Program-made: the position numbers and the translations under genes
The notes under the pieces: model-generated
Database searches by the model: none
Told to the model about the DNA's origin: nothing
Seen by the model: only the letters and a program-made list of their open reading frames with translations
Assembly: GCF_022484225.1 (NCBI RefSeq)
Contig: NZ_JAKVLT010000001.1
Location: forward strand, 1,116,001 to 1,180,000
DNA length: 64,000 nucleotides
Source of the DNA: Pseudoramibacter sp.
GTDB lineage: Bacteria; Bacillota; Clostridia; Eubacteriales; Eubacteriaceae
Direction: 5' to 3'
Part shown: positions 46,691-56,983 of the stretch, in pieces
How the letters are laid out: the number at the start of each line of letters is the position of its first letter
Position numbering within the stretch: position 1 is the first letter of the stretch

Positions 46691-47065
46691 ATGGCAAGAA
46701 TTGCCGGAGTTGACTTGCCGCGCGACAAGCGTGTCGAAGTCGGCTTGACTTACATCTATGGCATTGGAAGAGCAACTTCCCAGCAGATTCTTAAAGAAGT
46801 CAACATCAACCCTGATACACGGGTCAAAGATTTGACAGAAGCTGAAGTTGGGGCTTTACGTAATATTCTCGATGAAAAATACACCGTTGAAGGTGACCTT
46901 CGCCGAGAAGTGAACATGAACATCAAACGCTTGATCGAAATCGGCTCATACCGCGGTATGAGACATCGTCGCGGTCTTCCTGTTCGTGGCCAGCGTTCCA
47001 AGACAAACGCCAGAACACGCAAGGGACCGAAGAAGACGGTTGGTCGTTCTAAGAAAGATGCATAA
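46691..47065 (+). CDS. rpsM: 30S ribosomal protein S13
   Basis: 124 residues from ATG 46691 (CAGGAGG upstream); the frame back to 46625 runs into the leader and is not used. [16 protein letters not shown], the helix-hairpin [10 protein letters not shown], and the basic tail [15 protein letters not shown]. Contacts P-site tRNA and S19. Confidence 0.97.
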   Translation: MARIAGVDLPRDKRVEVGLTYIYGIGRATSQQILKEVNINPDTRVKDLTEAEVGALRNILDEKYTVEGDLRREVNMNIKRLIEIGSYRGMRHRRGLPVRGQRSKTNARTRKGPKKTVGRSKKDA

Positions 47066-47081
47066 TTAAGGAGGTTGAAAA

Positions 47082-47471
47082 TTGGCTAAGGCTGTAAGAT
47101 CTAAGAAAAGAAAGATCAAAAAGAATGTTGAACGCGGTCAAGTACACATTCAATCTTCTTTTAACAATACAATTGTAACCATTACGGACAATGCAGGCAA
47201 CGCGCTTTCATGGGCTTCCGCTGGGGAAATGGGATTCAGAGGTTCTAAGAAGAGCACCCCGTTTGCCGCACAGATGGCCAGCGAACAGGCAGCAAAATTA
47301 GCGATGGAACACGGCTTGAGAAGCGTTGAAGTCAACGTTAAAGGACCAGGTTCCGGACGTGAAGCTGCGATTAGAGCACTTCAGGCTGCCGGCCTTGAAA
47401 TTACAGTTATCCGCGACGTGACGCCGATTCCGCACAACGGCTGCCGTCCACCGAAGCGCAGAAGAGTCTGA
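47082..47471 (+). CDS. rpsK: 30S ribosomal protein S11
   Basis: 129 residues from TTG 47082 (AAGGAGG upstream). Platform protein near the E site. [16 protein letters not shown] and [18 protein letters not shown] at the end are diagnostic. Confidence 0.97.
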   Translation: MAKAVRSKKRKIKKNVERGQVHIQSSFNNTIVTITDNAGNALSWASAGEMGFRGSKKSTPFAAQMASEQAAKLAMEHGLRSVEVNVKGPGSGREAAIRALQAAGLEITVIRDVTPIPHNGCRPPKRRRV

Positions 47472-47488
47472 TTGGAGGTATATAGAGA

Positions 47489-48118
47489 ATGGCGAGATAT
47501 ACAGAAGCTTCATGCCGTCAATGCAGACGCGAAGGCATGAAATTATACTTAAAAGGCGAAAGATGCTACTCAAAAGACAAATGTGCTTTTGACAAACGCC
47601 CGACACCACCAGGTGGCGCAGGCAAACGCCGTGCAAAACTTTCTGAATACGGCATGCAGCTTCGCGAAAAACAGAAAGTTAAAAGAATTTACGGCGTCCT
47701 GGAAAAACAGTTCAGACATTATTTTGATGTCGCTGAAAAACAGCAGGGGATTACCGGGGACAACTTGTTATTCCTGCTCGAACAGAGACTGGACAACGTC
47801 GTTTACCGTTTAGGCCTGGCTTCTTCCAGAAAAGAAGCGAGACAGCTGGTGCTTCACGGCCACTTCACCGTCAACGGCAAACGCGTCAACGTGCCGTCCT
47901 ACGAAGTGAAAGTCGGAGATGAAATCGCCGTTGCCGATGGCAGCAAGAAATCATCCAAATTCAAAGATATCATTGAAGCAACAGAAAACAGAGCCATTGT
48001 TCAATGGTTAACGGTCGATTTTGACAAAATGACTGGGAAAGTGGTCAGCAAACCGACACGCGAAGATATCGATATTGAAATTGCAGAACATCTCATCGTC
48101 GAATTGTATTCCAAGTAA
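47489..48118 (+). CDS. rpsD: 30S ribosomal protein S4
   Basis: 209 residues. 16S primary binder. The zinc-type N-terminus has four cysteines (CRQC at about 9-12, CYSKDKC at about 26-31), followed by the S4 RNA-binding domain [20 protein letters not shown] (about 93). In the alpha operon here, as in Clostridia, while Bacillus has it elsewhere. Confidence 0.97.
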   Translation: MARYTEASCRQCRREGMKLYLKGERCYSKDKCAFDKRPTPPGGAGKRRAKLSEYGMQLREKQKVKRIYGVLEKQFRHYFDVAEKQQGITGDNLLFLLEQRLDNVVYRLGLASSRKEARQLVLHGHFTVNGKRVNVPSYEVKVGDEIAVADGSKKSSKFKDIIEATENRAIVQWLTVDFDKMTGKVVSKPTREDIDIEIAEHLIVELYSK

Positions 48119-48184
48119 TCAAGGGAACCGTTGGAGCCCTCGTGTTTTGGATGCTTGTTTTTATTTTAGGAGGGTATCGATTTT

Positions 48185-49141
48185 ATGATCGAATTCGAAA
48201 AGCCAATCATCAAGAATGTTGATAGATCCGAAGATAATACCTATGGAAAATACACGGTCGAACCCCTTGAACGTGGATACGGGACAACCTTGGGCAACAG
48301 CCTGAGAAGAATTATGCTTTCGTCTCTTCCAGGTGTTGCCATTACATCTGTCAAGATTAATGATGTGCGTCATGAATTTTCGACGATTGAAGGCATTAGA
48401 GAAGATGTTATCGAAATTTTATTGAATCTGAAGGGCCTTTGCGCAAAAATGTACACCGATGAACCTCAGATCATCCGTATCGAAGCTAAAGGTGAAGGCG
48501 AAGTTACGGCAAAGGACATCATCTGCGGTCCGGAAGTTGAAATCATCAATCCGGATATGCACATTTGCACAATGGCCAATGACGCGGTCCTGAACATGGA
48601 AATGAAACTGGAACGCGGCCGCGGCTACAGACCGTCAGAAAAGAACAAATACGACGGCATGCCGATTGGCACCCTGCCGATGGATTCAATATTTTCACCT
48701 ATCCGGAAAGTGATTTTCCGGGTTGAAGATACTCGAGTTGGACAAGTAACAGACTTTGACAAACTGACCCTCGAAGTCTGGACAGACGGAACGATGACGC
48801 CGGAAGAAGCGTTGTCTTTGTCGGCGAAAGTCATGAATGACCATTTGAAACTGTTCATTGATTTAACAGAAGAAGCTGAACATGTCGAAACGATGGTCGA
48901 ACGTGAAGAAAATGAAAAAGAACGGATTAAGGAAATGTCCATCGAAGAACTGGAACTTTCCGTTCGTTCGAGCAACTGCCTGAGACGGGCAAATATCGAT
49001 ACAGTTGAAAAATTGACTCAGAAGACAGAAGAAGATATGATGAAGGTCCGCAACCTCGGACGCAAGTCATTGAACGAAATCAAGCGCAAGCTCGCAGAAA
49101 TGGGACTGTCGCTGAGCCAGGAAGATAAAACGAAGGAGTAA
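48185..49141 (+). CDS. rpoA: RNA polymerase alpha subunit
   Basis: 318 residues. N-terminal assembly domain with [20 protein letters not shown] (about 36-55), an acidic linker, and the C-terminal UP-element-binding domain with [11 protein letters not shown] and [16 protein letters not shown] (about 290). AGGAGGG lies upstream. Confidence 0.97.
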   Translation: MIEFEKPIIKNVDRSEDNTYGKYTVEPLERGYGTTLGNSLRRIMLSSLPGVAITSVKINDVRHEFSTIEGIREDVIEILLNLKGLCAKMYTDEPQIIRIEAKGEGEVTAKDIICGPEVEIINPDMHICTMANDAVLNMEMKLERGRGYRPSEKNKYDGMPIGTLPMDSIFSPIRKVIFRVEDTRVGQVTDFDKLTLEVWTDGTMTPEEALSLSAKVMNDHLKLFIDLTEEAEHVETMVEREENEKERIKEMSIEELELSVRSSNCLRRANIDTVEKLTQKTEEDMMKVRNLGRKSLNEIKRKLAEMGLSLSQEDKTKE

Positions 49142-49146
49142 TAAGA

Positions 49147-49488
49147 ATGGCTGGTTACAGAAAACTGGGAAGAACATCCGCCCAAAGAAAAGCCATGCTC
49201 AGAAATTTAACCACCGCACTTCTGGAACAAGGTCGCATTCAAACGACTTTAACCCGCGCCAAAGAAGTGAGAAGAATGGCTGAAAAAATGGTTACATTGG
49301 GAAAACGCGGCGATTTGCATGCAAGAAGACAGGCTTTGGCTTATATCACAAGCGAAGATGTCGTGACGCAGCTCTTTGAAGAAATTGCACCAAAATATGC
49401 AGACCGCAACGGCGGATACACAAGAATCTACAAGATGGGTCCCCGCCGCGGTGATGCGGCAGAAGTCGCCATCATCGAAATGGTCTAA
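49147..49488 (+). CDS. rplQ: 50S ribosomal protein L17
   Basis: 113 residues. [20 protein letters not shown] at the start, and [20 protein letters not shown] at the end. Last gene of the 15.6-kb ribosomal superoperon; a terminator follows. Confidence 0.97.
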   Translation: MAGYRKLGRTSAQRKAMLRNLTTALLEQGRIQTTLTRAKEVRRMAEKMVTLGKRGDLHARRQALAYITSEDVVTQLFEEIAPKYADRNGGYTRIYKMGPRRGDAAEVAIIEMV

Positions 49489-49508
49489 TCATCATAAAAA
49501 GATCGACG

Positions 49509-49543
49509 AAAAGGCTGAAGTTTAAAGACTTTAGCCTTTTTTA
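49509..49543 (+). terminator. Intrinsic terminator of the S10-spc-alpha superoperon
   Basis: GGCTGAAGT (49513-49521) pairs with ACTTTAGCC (49528-49536, one G-T pair), with AAAA before and TTTTTT after. Confidence 0.85.
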
Positions 49544-49545
49544 TT

Positions 49546-49573
49546 TTGCAAGTCTCACAATTTGTATTATAAT
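49546..49573 (+). promoter_or_regulatory. Promoter of ecfA1-ecfA2-ecfT-truA
   Basis: TTGCAA (49546-49551), 16-bp spacer, TATAAT (49568-49573). It begins right after the superoperon terminator. Confidence 0.7.
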
Positions 49574-49619
49574 GGCATGCGGGAATTGTTCTCAAATATG
49601 AGTTTAAAAGGATATACAC

Positions 49620-50510
49620 ATGAATGAGCAAACGGCTTATATCAAGGATGTAAACAATCAGAGACCGTCTGATCAGCCCATTATCCGCGTGGAAAATCTG
49701 TCTTACGCCTATCCGGTTGAAGATGAGAATCAAACGCCGAAACAGGCCTTGAAAGATATCAATCTGACAGTGAATCCGGGGGAATTTGTGGGCATTATCG
49801 GCCACAACGGTTCGGGAAAATCGACCTTGTCTAAAATCTTAAACGGGATCATTGTGCCCGATTCGGGCGATGCCTGGATCGAAGGCATGAACACCAAAGA
49901 TGCGGAGAAAATTTGGGACATCCGAAAAACGGCGGGGATGGTTTTTCAGAATCCGGACAATCAGCTGGTTTCGTCAGTGGTTGAAACCGACGTCGCCTTC
50001 GGCATGGAAAACCTCGGCGTGCCTTCTGATCAAATCAAAGAAAAGGTGACAGAGGTTTTGGAAATGGTCGGGATGTCGGACTACCGCAAGGCGCGTCCTC
50101 ATCAGCTGTCAGGGGGGCAGAAGCAGCGCATTGCCATCGCCGGGATTCTGGCCATGAATCCGGACTGCATCATTTTTGACGAACCGACGGCCATGCTCGA
50201 CCCCAACGGCCGGGCGGAAGTCATGAAGACCATTTTGGACCTCAACCGCAGCCACGGCATGACCGTGCTGCACATTACCCACTACATGTCTGAACTGGTC
50301 GACGCCGACCGCATTGTGGTCATGGACAGCGGGCGCATCGTGGCCGTGGGCACCCCCCGGCAGATCTTTTCAAAAGTCGCGATGTTAAAGCAGATCGGCC
50401 TGGACGTGCCGCAGATGACAGAACTGGCCTATCTGCTCAGAGAGGACGGTTACGATCTGCCCCAGGATATTCTCACGATTAGGGAAATGGTGGAAGCTTT
50501 ATGTCACTGA
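49620..50510 (+). CDS. ecfA1: ECF transporter ATPase, A1 component
   Basis: 296 residues. Walker A GHNGSGKST (about 61), Q-loop MVFQNPDNQL, signature LSGGQKQRIAIAG, Walker B IIFDEPTAMLDP and switch His in HITHYM. With EcfA2 and EcfT it forms the shared energising module of group II energy-coupling-factor importers; substrate-binding S proteins for vitamins are encoded elsewhere. The position after rplQ and before truA is standard for Firmicutes. A 20-residue extension precedes the ABC core. Overlaps ecfA2 by 10 bases. Confidence 0.95.
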   Translation: MNEQTAYIKDVNNQRPSDQPIIRVENLSYAYPVEDENQTPKQALKDINLTVNPGEFVGIIGHNGSGKSTLSKILNGIIVPDSGDAWIEGMNTKDAEKIWDIRKTAGMVFQNPDNQLVSSVVETDVAFGMENLGVPSDQIKEKVTEVLEMVGMSDYRKARPHQLSGGQKQRIAIAGILAMNPDCIIFDEPTAMLDPNGRAEVMKTILDLNRSHGMTVLHITHYMSELVDADRIVVMDSGRIVAVGTPRQIFSKVAMLKQIGLDVPQMTELAYLLREDGYDLPQDILTIREMVEALCH

Positions 50511-51367
50511 AAATAGAACATTTGGATCATATTTACGCAGCGGGCTCGCCCTTTGAATTCCAGGCGCTGAAAGACATCAACGTGGAACTCGAAGACGGCT
50601 GCTTCATCGCGCTGATCGGCCACACCGGTTCGGGAAAATCCACGCTGATCCAGCACCTCAACGGGCTCATCGAGCCGACGTCGGGGACGGTGTACTTAAA
50701 CGGCAAGGACATTTTTGACCAGTCCAAAGAGGAGCTGATTCAGACCCGGTTTTCCGTGGGCCTGGTTTTTCAGTACCCGGAACATCAGCTTTTTGAAGAA
50801 ACCGTGGCAAAAGACGTCGCGTTCGGGCCGAAAAACCTCAAGCTTTCTGCTGACGAAATTCACGAACGGGTCAAATGGGCCATTGAAATGGTGGGCCTGG
50901 ACTACGAAAAGATCAAGGATGTGTCGCCCTTTGAACTTTCCGGCGGACAGATGCGCCGGGTCGCCATCGCCGGGGTGCTGGCCATGCGCCCAGAAGTGTT
51001 GATTCTCGATGAACCGACCGCCGGGCTCGATCCCCACGGCCGGGACATGATTCTCGGACAGATTCAGAAACTCCACGACGCGACCCACAACACCGTGATT
51101 CTGGTTTCCCACAGCATGGAAGATGTGGGCCGGTACGCCGACCGCATTCTTGTGATGTATCACGGGAAAGCCGTGTATTACGACACGCCGACCCAGGTGT
51201 TCAGGCATGTGGATGAACTTGAAAAAATGGGGCTGGCGGTGCCTCAGGTGAAATACCTCATGCGGGAATTAAAAAAGCGGAATCCTGAAATCAATGACGA
51301 TCTGTTTACGGTCGAAGACGCCCGGGACGAAATTGAACGCGTATTAGGAAGGGGACACCATGTTTAA
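50501..51367 (+). CDS. ecfA2: ECF transporter ATPase, A2 component
   Basis: 288 residues. Walker A GHTGSGKST (about 39), MVFQ-equivalent LVFQYPEHQLFEETV, signature LSGGQMRRVAIAG, Walker B LILDEPTAGLDP, switch His in LVSHSM. It pairs with EcfA1 as a heterodimer, unlike single-ATPase ECF systems. Overlaps both neighbours, so the three subunits are coupled. Confidence 0.95.
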   Translation: MSLKIEHLDHIYAAGSPFEFQALKDINVELEDGCFIALIGHTGSGKSTLIQHLNGLIEPTSGTVYLNGKDIFDQSKEELIQTRFSVGLVFQYPEHQLFEETVAKDVAFGPKNLKLSADEIHERVKWAIEMVGLDYEKIKDVSPFELSGGQMRRVAIAGVLAMRPEVLILDEPTAGLDPHGRDMILGQIQKLHDATHNTVILVSHSMEDVGRYADRILVMYHGKAVYYDTPTQVFRHVDELEKMGLAVPQVKYLMRELKKRNPEINDDLFTVEDARDEIERVLGRGHHV

Positions 51368-52184
51368 AGATATCACATTAGGACAATACTACCCGACCGA
51401 TTCCGTGATTCACCGCCTGGACCCGAGGACGAAAATCAATTTTACCTTCGCGTACATCATTCTGCTCTTCGTGGTCAACAATCCCGTGGGCTATCTGATT
51501 GCCATCGGCATTCTGGCCCTGGTGATCGCCCTGTCCAAAATTCCTTTTGTTTATGTGGTCCGGGGCCTCAAGCCTCTGATCTTCATCGTCGTGCTGACCT
51601 TTGTGCTCAACATGTTCATGACGCCGGGACAGGTGCTCTGGCAGTGGAAGTTCCTGCACATTTCCAGACAGGGGCTCAAGCTTTCGATTTTTATGTCCCT
51701 GCGCTTGATCCTGCTCGTCACCGGGACGTCGATCATGACCTTGGCGACGTCTCCCATGGATTTGACTGACGGGATGGAAGCCGACATGTCTGTGATTCCG
51801 GGCATTAAGCGCTTCGCCCACGATCTGGCTATGATGATGTCCATCGCCCTGCGTTTTATTCCGACTCTCATGGAAGAAACCGACAAAATCATCAAGGCTC
51901 AGAAGGCCCGGGGCGCCGACTTTGAAACCGGCAATCTCATCGAAAGGGCGAAGGCCCTGATTCCGATTCTGGTGCCGCTTTTTGTCTCGGCTTTCAGACG
52001 GGCCGACGAACTGGCGACGGCCATGGAAGCCCGGTGCTACCGCGGCGGCGCCGGCCGGACCCGGATGTACGTGCTGGCGTATGAAAAACGGGACACCGTC
52101 GCTTATCTGGTGCTGGCCGCCACGGCAGCGGCGATGATTTTGTCGCGTTTTATCCAGTACCCGTGGCCCTTTCCCTTTAATTAA
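51360..52184 (+). CDS. ecfT: ECF transporter transmembrane component EcfT
   Basis: 274 residues with about five hydrophobic spans (for example LLFVVNNPVGYLIAIGILAL at about 34-53). The coupling motifs KAQKARGAD (about 180) and AMEARCYRGG (about 221) are the two X-R-G signatures that contact the ATPases. It scaffolds the S components in the membrane. Overlaps ecfA2 by 8 bases; truA follows after 3. Confidence 0.95.
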   Translation: MFKDITLGQYYPTDSVIHRLDPRTKINFTFAYIILLFVVNNPVGYLIAIGILALVIALSKIPFVYVVRGLKPLIFIVVLTFVLNMFMTPGQVLWQWKFLHISRQGLKLSIFMSLRLILLVTGTSIMTLATSPMDLTDGMEADMSVIPGIKRFAHDLAMMMSIALRFIPTLMEETDKIIKAQKARGADFETGNLIERAKALIPILVPLFVSAFRRADELATAMEARCYRGGAGRTRMYVLAYEKRDTVAYLVLAATAAAMILSRFIQYPWPFPFN

Positions 52185-52187
52185 GCG

Positions 52188-52922
52188 ATGAAAAATATAG
52201 CCCTTGTGATTGCTTACCGCGGCGGCGCCTTCGCTGGGTGGCAGATTCAGAAAAACGCACAAACCGTCGAGGGAAATCTCAAAAAGGCGATCCGGGAAGT
52301 GACCGGAGAAGACGTCGTCGTTTACGGCGCAGGCCGCACCGACGCCGGCGTTCACGCCCGGGGACAGCGGGCCAATTTCAAGACCGCCTCGGCCATTCCC
52401 GCAGACCGTTTCGCTTTTGCTCTTAATGCCCATCTGCCCGAAGCTGTCCGGGTGATGCAGAGCTTTGAAGTGCCCATGGCTTTTCACAGCCGTTACGACG
52501 CCAAGGGCAAATGCTACACCTACCGGGTGTACCGCGGGCGGATCGCAGATCCCCTGATGGCGGATTACAGCTGGCAGTACGGCTATGCTTTGGATGTGGA
52601 CAAAATCCGGAAAGCGGCCCGTGCTGTGATCGGCACCCACGATTTCAAGAGTTTTCAGGCGGCGGGCTCGTCGGCGAAGACGTCGGTCAGACGGGTGGAC
52701 CGCATCGAAGTTAAGGAATCGGGGCCGATGCTGATTCTTCACTATTACGGAAACGGCTTTTTGTACAATATGGTGCGCATTTTGACGGGGACGCTTTTAG
52801 CCATCGGTTCGGGCAAACTGCCAGAAGACAGCATGCCGGCCATCATCGCGGCGAAAAGCCGGAAAGCAGCCGGTGTGACCGCCCCGGCCAAGGGACTGGA
52901 GCTCACCCGGGTTTATTATTAA
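52188..52922 (+). CDS. truA: tRNA pseudouridine(38-40) synthase
   Basis: 244 residues. Modifies uridines 38-40 of the anticodon arm. Catalytic Asp in GAGRTDAGVHA (about 50), YRGGAFAGWQ at the N-terminus, FLYNMVRILTG near the C-terminus. Last gene of the ecf unit; no strong terminator, but the rplM promoter follows at once. Confidence 0.96.
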   Translation: MKNIALVIAYRGGAFAGWQIQKNAQTVEGNLKKAIREVTGEDVVVYGAGRTDAGVHARGQRANFKTASAIPADRFAFALNAHLPEAVRVMQSFEVPMAFHSRYDAKGKCYTYRVYRGRIADPLMADYSWQYGYALDVDKIRKAARAVIGTHDFKSFQAAGSSAKTSVRRVDRIEVKESGPMLILHYYGNGFLYNMVRILTGTLLAIGSGKLPEDSMPAIIAAKSRKAAGVTAPAKGLELTRVYY

Positions 52923-52950
52923 AATTATTTCATAAAACTTTGAAAAAGAA

Positions 52951-52980
52951 TTGACATAGAAAAGCAATTTATAATATAAT
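52951..52980 (+). promoter_or_regulatory. Promoter of rplM-rpsI
   Basis: TTGACA (52951-52956), 18 bp, TATAAT (52975-52980). Start near 52987, so the leader is about 130 bases. Confidence 0.75.
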
Positions 52981-52997
52981 GCGTTTTAGGCTTTCAT

Positions 52998-53090
52998 GTA
53001 CCTCTGCCCCTAGGTACAAAATGATATAAGGGTCCGGCAGTCACTGGATCCGGTCATTTCGCTTTCGATAATTTCCCACTTTTATCGAAA
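52998..53090 (+). promoter_or_regulatory. Structured leader of rplM (L13-leader-like)
   Basis: Three stems in a row: GTACCT/AGGTAC (52998-53003, 53012-53017), GGGTCC/GGATCC (53030-53035, 53046-53051) and TTTCGATAA/TTATCGAAA (53063-53071, 53082-53090). Firmicutes rplM genes often have an autoregulatory L13 leader; I did not verify the consensus. Confidence 0.55.
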
Positions 53091-53118
53091 AAATAATCAC
53101 AATCAAGGAGGATATGAG

Positions 53119-53556
53119 ATGAAAGCATATGCCACAAAAATGGCTAAATCTCAGGATATAGATCGCAAATGGTACGTCGTGGACGCAACAGACAAGGTGC
53201 TGGGCCGTCTCGCGGCTGAAGTTGCCAACGTATTGAGAGGCAAGAACAAACCCTGCTACACTCCTCATGCTGACTGCGGCGACTTTGTCATTATTGTCAA
53301 CGCTGACAAGATCAGATTAACAGGCAAAAAGCTGGATCAGAAGCTTTACAAAACGTATTCCGGCCATCCGGGCGGACTGAAAGAATTGGCTTACCGTCAG
53401 TTCCTGGCAGAAAAACCGGCACAGCTCGTCTATAAAGCCGTTCGCGGCATGGTGCCTCACAACAAACTTGGTGATCAAGTCATGACGAAACTGCGCGTTT
53501 ACGCAGGTCCGGATCATCCCCATGCGGCACAACAGCCAGAAACATTGGCACTGTAA
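53119..53556 (+). CDS. rplM: 50S ribosomal protein L13
   Basis: 145 residues. WYVVDATDKVLGRLA (about 18), HADCGDFVIIVNADKIRLTG (about 54) and LRVYAGPDHPHAAQQPE at the end. AAGGAGG seven bases before ATG. Early-assembly 50S protein; pairs with rpsI as in most bacteria. Confidence 0.97.
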   Translation: MKAYATKMAKSQDIDRKWYVVDATDKVLGRLAAEVANVLRGKNKPCYTPHADCGDFVIIVNADKIRLTGKKLDQKLYKTYSGHPGGLKELAYRQFLAEKPAQLVYKAVRGMVPHNKLGDQVMTKLRVYAGPDHPHAAQQPETLAL

Positions 53557-53575
53557 TCTGAGAGAGGTGTAGAAT

Positions 53576-53968
53576 ATGGCAAAAGTACAATATTTTGGAA
53601 CAGGTAGAAGAAAAGAATCTGTCGCACGTGTGCGTTTACTCCCGGGCGACGGCAAATTTACAATTAACGGCCGCGACATCGACGATTATTTTGGTCTCGA
53701 AACCTTGAAAATGATCGCCCGTCAGCCACTGGCACTGACCAACACCACAGACAGCTTTGACGTGGTCGTCAATGTTTACGGCGGCGGTTTCAACGGACAG
53801 GCCGGCGCCATCCGCCACGGCATTGCCCGCGCATTGGTTGAAGCAGACATCAATCTGCGTCCGGAACTGAAAAAGGCTGGTTTCCTGACACGTGATGACA
53901 GAATGGTCGAACGTAAGAAATACGGTCTCAAAAAAGCGCGCCGCGCACCGCAGTTCTCTAAACGTTAA
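53576..53968 (+). CDS. rpsI: 30S ribosomal protein S9
   Basis: 130 residues. [15 protein letters not shown] at the N-terminus and the C-terminal tail [11 protein letters not shown] that reaches the P-site tRNA. GAGAGGT upstream. Followed by a terminator. Confidence 0.97.
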   Translation: MAKVQYFGTGRRKESVARVRLLPGDGKFTINGRDIDDYFGLETLKMIARQPLALTNTTDSFDVVVNVYGGGFNGQAGAIRHGIARALVEADINLRPELKKAGFLTRDDRMVERKKYGLKKARRAPQFSKR

Positions 53969-54004
53969 TTTTATTCTTTTGAATTTTTTGAGTCAAAAGC
54001 AAAC

Positions 54005-54039
54005 AGTCCCGGGGACATCTCGTCCCGGGGCTTTTTTTG
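54005..54039 (+). terminator. Intrinsic terminator after rpsI
   Basis: AGTCCC-GGGAC pairs with GTCCC-GGGGCT (one bulged G) and is followed by seven T. Very GC-rich stem. Confidence 0.88.
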
Positions 54040-54095
54040 TGGCGGCGTCCTTTTTTTAAAAAATTGCGAGATTTTGGTTCAAATTCATCAAAATG

Positions 54096-54104
54096 TGATA
54101 TAGT
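54096..54104 (+). promoter_or_regulatory. Extended -10 promoter of typA
   Basis: TG-A-TATAGT at 54096-54104, with a loose TTGGTT 19 bp upstream of the hexamer. The leader of about 135 bases to typA is AT-rich and shows no clear structure. Confidence 0.45.
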
Positions 54105-54247
54105 AAGTGAAAATATCGTTAATGACTGAAAGATTGATTGAAAGCATTTTCATCAACTTGTAATTAAATGAAAGTTACTGTAAAATAATAGGGTTAACGT
54201 ATTGAATAAAATTGATGATAGATAATCTGTAACTATAGGAGAAATGA

Positions 54248-56074
54248 ATGAAACAAGAAAATCCGATTATTAATATCGCGGTGATTGCCCACGTCGATGC
54301 GGGCAAATCCACGCTGGTCGACGCCTTCCTCGCTCAGAGCCATGTTTTCAGAGACAATCAGAAAGTGGTCGACTGCGTCATGGATTCCAACGACCTCGAA
54401 CGGGAACGGGGCATCACCATTTATTCGAAAAACTGCTCGATCATGCACAACGGCATTAAGATTAATATCGTCGACACCCCCGGGCACGCCGATTTCTCAT
54501 CAGAAGTGGAACGGATCTTAAAGACCGTCGATACCGTTATCCTGCTGGTGGATGCCAGCGAAGGGCCTATGCCTCAGACCCGCTTTGTTTTAAACAAATC
54601 TCTGGAACAGGGCCTGCGCCCGATTCTGTTCATCAACAAGATCGATAAAAAAGACCAGCGCGCCGAAGAAGTGGTCGATGAAGTTTTCGACCTCTTCGTC
54701 GAACTTCACGCCAACGACGAACAGCTGGATTTCCCGATTCTTTACGGCATTGCCAAAGAAGGGATCGCGAAGTACGAACTCGATGATGACAGCACAGATC
54801 TGACCCCGCTGTTCGACACCATCATCAAACACGTCGGTATCCAGGAAGACTACAGCCTGGAACCCCTCCAGATGCAGATCTCGACTCTGGCTTACGACGA
54901 CTACATCGGCCGCCTGGGCATTGGCCGGGTTTCAAGAGGGACGATCCACGAAGGAGATCAGCTGGAAGTCGCCAAACGGGACGGCAGCTTTGAAAAAGTC
55001 AAAGTCAATCAGGTCTTTGTGTACAAAGGCTTGTCCAGAGTGCCGGTGAAATCGGCGCCGGCAGGGGACATCGCGGTGGTTTCCGGGATTCCGGACATTT
55101 CCATCGGCGAAACCATCGGCGAAATCAATCAGGTTCAGCCCATGGAAATGATCGAAATTGAAAAGCCGACTTTGTCCATGAACTTCTTCGTCAACACCTC
55201 GCCTTTTGCAGGGCAGGAAGGGGAATTCATCACGACCCGCCATCTCAAGGCCCGCCTTGAAAAAGAACTGGAAGTCAACGTCGGGATGGAAGTGGAACCT
55301 CTGCCAGACACCACCGAAGGCTTTAAGGTCTCGGGGCGAGGCGAACTGCACCTGTCGATTTTGATTGAAAACATGCGCCGCGAAGGCTATGAACTCGCGG
55401 TTTCCAAGCCGGAAGTCATTTTCAGAACCGATGAAAGCGGCCATAAGACCGAACCGATCGAAGAAGTGGTGGTCAATGTGCCGGACGCTTATTCCGGAAC
55501 CGTCATCGCTAAACTGAACCAGCGCAAGGGGATGATGACCGAAATGTCTTCAGAAGAAGGCTGGACCGACATGACCTTTGAAGTGCCGACCCGTGGTCTT
55601 CTGGGCTATCAGAGCGAATTCATCAACGACACCCACGGCGAAGGCACCTTGGTGCGCCGTTTCGACCATTTTGAACGCTACAAGGGCGATATCCCGGGCC
55701 GTCAGAACGGCGTGCTCGTGTCCGGTGTCAACGGCGAAACCATGGCGTACTCGCTGTTTAATTTAAGCGACCGCGGAACCCTGCTCGTCACCCCAGGGAC
55801 CAAGGTCTACGAAGGGATGATCATCGGGATCAACAACAGAAGCGACGACATGGTTGTCAACCCGATCAAGAACAAAAAGCTCACCAACACCCGTGCGTCA
55901 GGCTCTGACGAAGCGTTAAAGCTCATTGAACCGAAGGTCTTCTCTCTGGAAGAAGCGCTGGAATTCATCGAAGACGACGAACTGGTTGAAGTGACACCGA
56001 AGAACATCCGCCTGCGCAAAAAGATTTTGTCTGAACTGGACAGAAGACGCGCCCGCCGCGGCGGCAAGAATTAA
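54248..56074 (+). CDS. typA: Ribosome-associated GTPase TypA/BipA
   Basis: 608 residues. Translational GTPase related to EF-G, involved in 50S assembly and stress response at low temperature. G1 AHVDAGKST (about 14), [24 protein letters not shown]; then domains II, III and V and the BipA-specific C-terminal domain ([13 protein letters not shown] about 443, [15 protein letters not shown] about 539). I use ATG 54248; another ATG one base out of frame at 54244 is not in frame. Monocistronic. Confidence 0.96.
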   Translation: MKQENPIINIAVIAHVDAGKSTLVDAFLAQSHVFRDNQKVVDCVMDSNDLERERGITIYSKNCSIMHNGIKINIVDTPGHADFSSEVERILKTVDTVILLVDASEGPMPQTRFVLNKSLEQGLRPILFINKIDKKDQRAEEVVDEVFDLFVELHANDEQLDFPILYGIAKEGIAKYELDDDSTDLTPLFDTIIKHVGIQEDYSLEPLQMQISTLAYDDYIGRLGIGRVSRGTIHEGDQLEVAKRDGSFEKVKVNQVFVYKGLSRVPVKSAPAGDIAVVSGIPDISIGETIGEINQVQPMEMIEIEKPTLSMNFFVNTSPFAGQEGEFITTRHLKARLEKELEVNVGMEVEPLPDTTEGFKVSGRGELHLSILIENMRREGYELAVSKPEVIFRTDESGHKTEPIEEVVVNVPDAYSGTVIAKLNQRKGMMTEMSSEEGWTDMTFEVPTRGLLGYQSEFINDTHGEGTLVRRFDHFERYKGDIPGRQNGVLVSGVNGETMAYSLFNLSDRGTLLVTPGTKVYEGMIIGINNRSDDMVVNPIKNKKLTNTRASGSDEALKLIEPKVFSLEEALEFIEDDELVEVTPKNIRLRKKILSELDRRRARRGGKN

Positions 56075-56083
56075 CGGCCTGTC

Positions 56084-56114
56084 AAGCGCTGCCCTTTGGG
56101 GCGGCGCTTTTTTT
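56084..56114 (+). terminator. Intrinsic terminator after typA
   Basis: GCGCTGCCC (56086-56094) pairs with GGGCGGCGC region (56099-56107, one T-G pair), loop of four bases, then seven T. Confidence 0.88.
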
Positions 56115-56171
56115 GCAGTTGGCAAATTGATTTAATCAGGCGTATAATAATAAAAAAAGGGGGTTATAGCG

Positions 56172-56909
56172 ATGGCATCAGATATTGAAAAACTTTCCGC
56201 AATTTTAAGAGAAAGCGACAACATCGTGTTTTTTGGCGGCGCCGGCGTTTCAACGGCGTCAGGGATTCCGGATTTCCGCTCTGCAGGCGGGATTTACAGC
56301 CAGAAGTTAAATGCGACTTTTACGCCGGAAGAAATGGTTTCCCACAGTTTCTTTGTCAATCATACGGAAGAATTTTATAAATTTTACCGGGACAAAATGG
56401 TTTACCCGGATGCACAGCCCAACGGCTGCCACATTGCCCTGGCCAAGCTTGAAAAAATGGGGAAGGTCAAGGCCGTGGTCACCCAGAACATCGACGGGCT
56501 GCACCAGAAGGCCGGCAGCGAAATCGTCTTTGAACTCCACGGCTCGGTCAAGCGCAATTACTGCACGAAGTGCCATGCCTTTTACGACGACAACTGGGTC
56601 ATGGCTCAGCTGGGCGTGCCGAAATGCGAAAAATGCGGCGCCGTCGTCAAACCCGACGTGGTGCTTTACGAAGAAGCCCTGGACCCGGCACAGATTAACG
56701 GGGCGGTGGATGCCATCAGCAAAGCGGACACCCTGATTGTCGGCGGCACATCCCTCATCGTCTATCCGGCGGCCGGCCTCATCAATTATTTCAGGGGCAA
56801 ACACCTGGTGGAAATCAACAAATCGGCGACTCAGGCCGACTCCATGGCAGAACTGGTGATCCGGGACGACATTGCCAAAGTGATGTCGGAAGCCGTCAAA
56901 AACATGTAA
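56172..56909 (+). CDS. Sir2-family NAD-dependent protein deacylase
   Basis: 245 residues. GGAGVSTASGIPDFRS (about 22-37) binds NAD; TQNIDGLHQKAGS (about 99) and the catalytic His in ELHGSVKRNYC (about 117) follow; the zinc site is CTKC plus CEKC. The family removes acetyl or longer acyl groups from lysines, for example on acetyl-CoA synthetase. No operon partner: a terminator and short promoter region lie upstream, and the next transcript is the cobalamin riboswitch. An AAAGGGGGT precedes the ATG. Confidence 0.93.
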   Translation: MASDIEKLSAILRESDNIVFFGGAGVSTASGIPDFRSAGGIYSQKLNATFTPEEMVSHSFFVNHTEEFYKFYRDKMVYPDAQPNGCHIALAKLEKMGKVKAVVTQNIDGLHQKAGSEIVFELHGSVKRNYCTKCHAFYDDNWVMAQLGVPKCEKCGAVVKPDVVLYEEALDPAQINGAVDAISKADTLIVGGTSLIVYPAAGLINYFRGKHLVEINKSATQADSMAELVIRDDIAKVMSEAVKNM

Positions 56910-56933
56910 ATTTAAAACCTTTTGTCAAAAAAA

Positions 56934-56962
56934 TTGACGTTTTTACACAAATCTTTTATAAT
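56934..56962 (+). promoter_or_regulatory. Promoter of the cobalamin riboswitch RNA
   Basis: TTGACG (56934-56939), 17 bp, TATAAT (56957-56962). The -35 box sits in the right arm of a short TGTCAA/TTGACG inverted repeat plus T run that may weakly terminate the Sir2 transcript. Confidence 0.82.
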
Positions 56963-56983
56963 AAAGTCAGTTAAATAAAAAAG

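Noticed and set aside
51378..52742. 454-codon minus-strand frame across ecfT and truA
   Set aside because: It spans two well-supported genes on the other strand and contains no motif.
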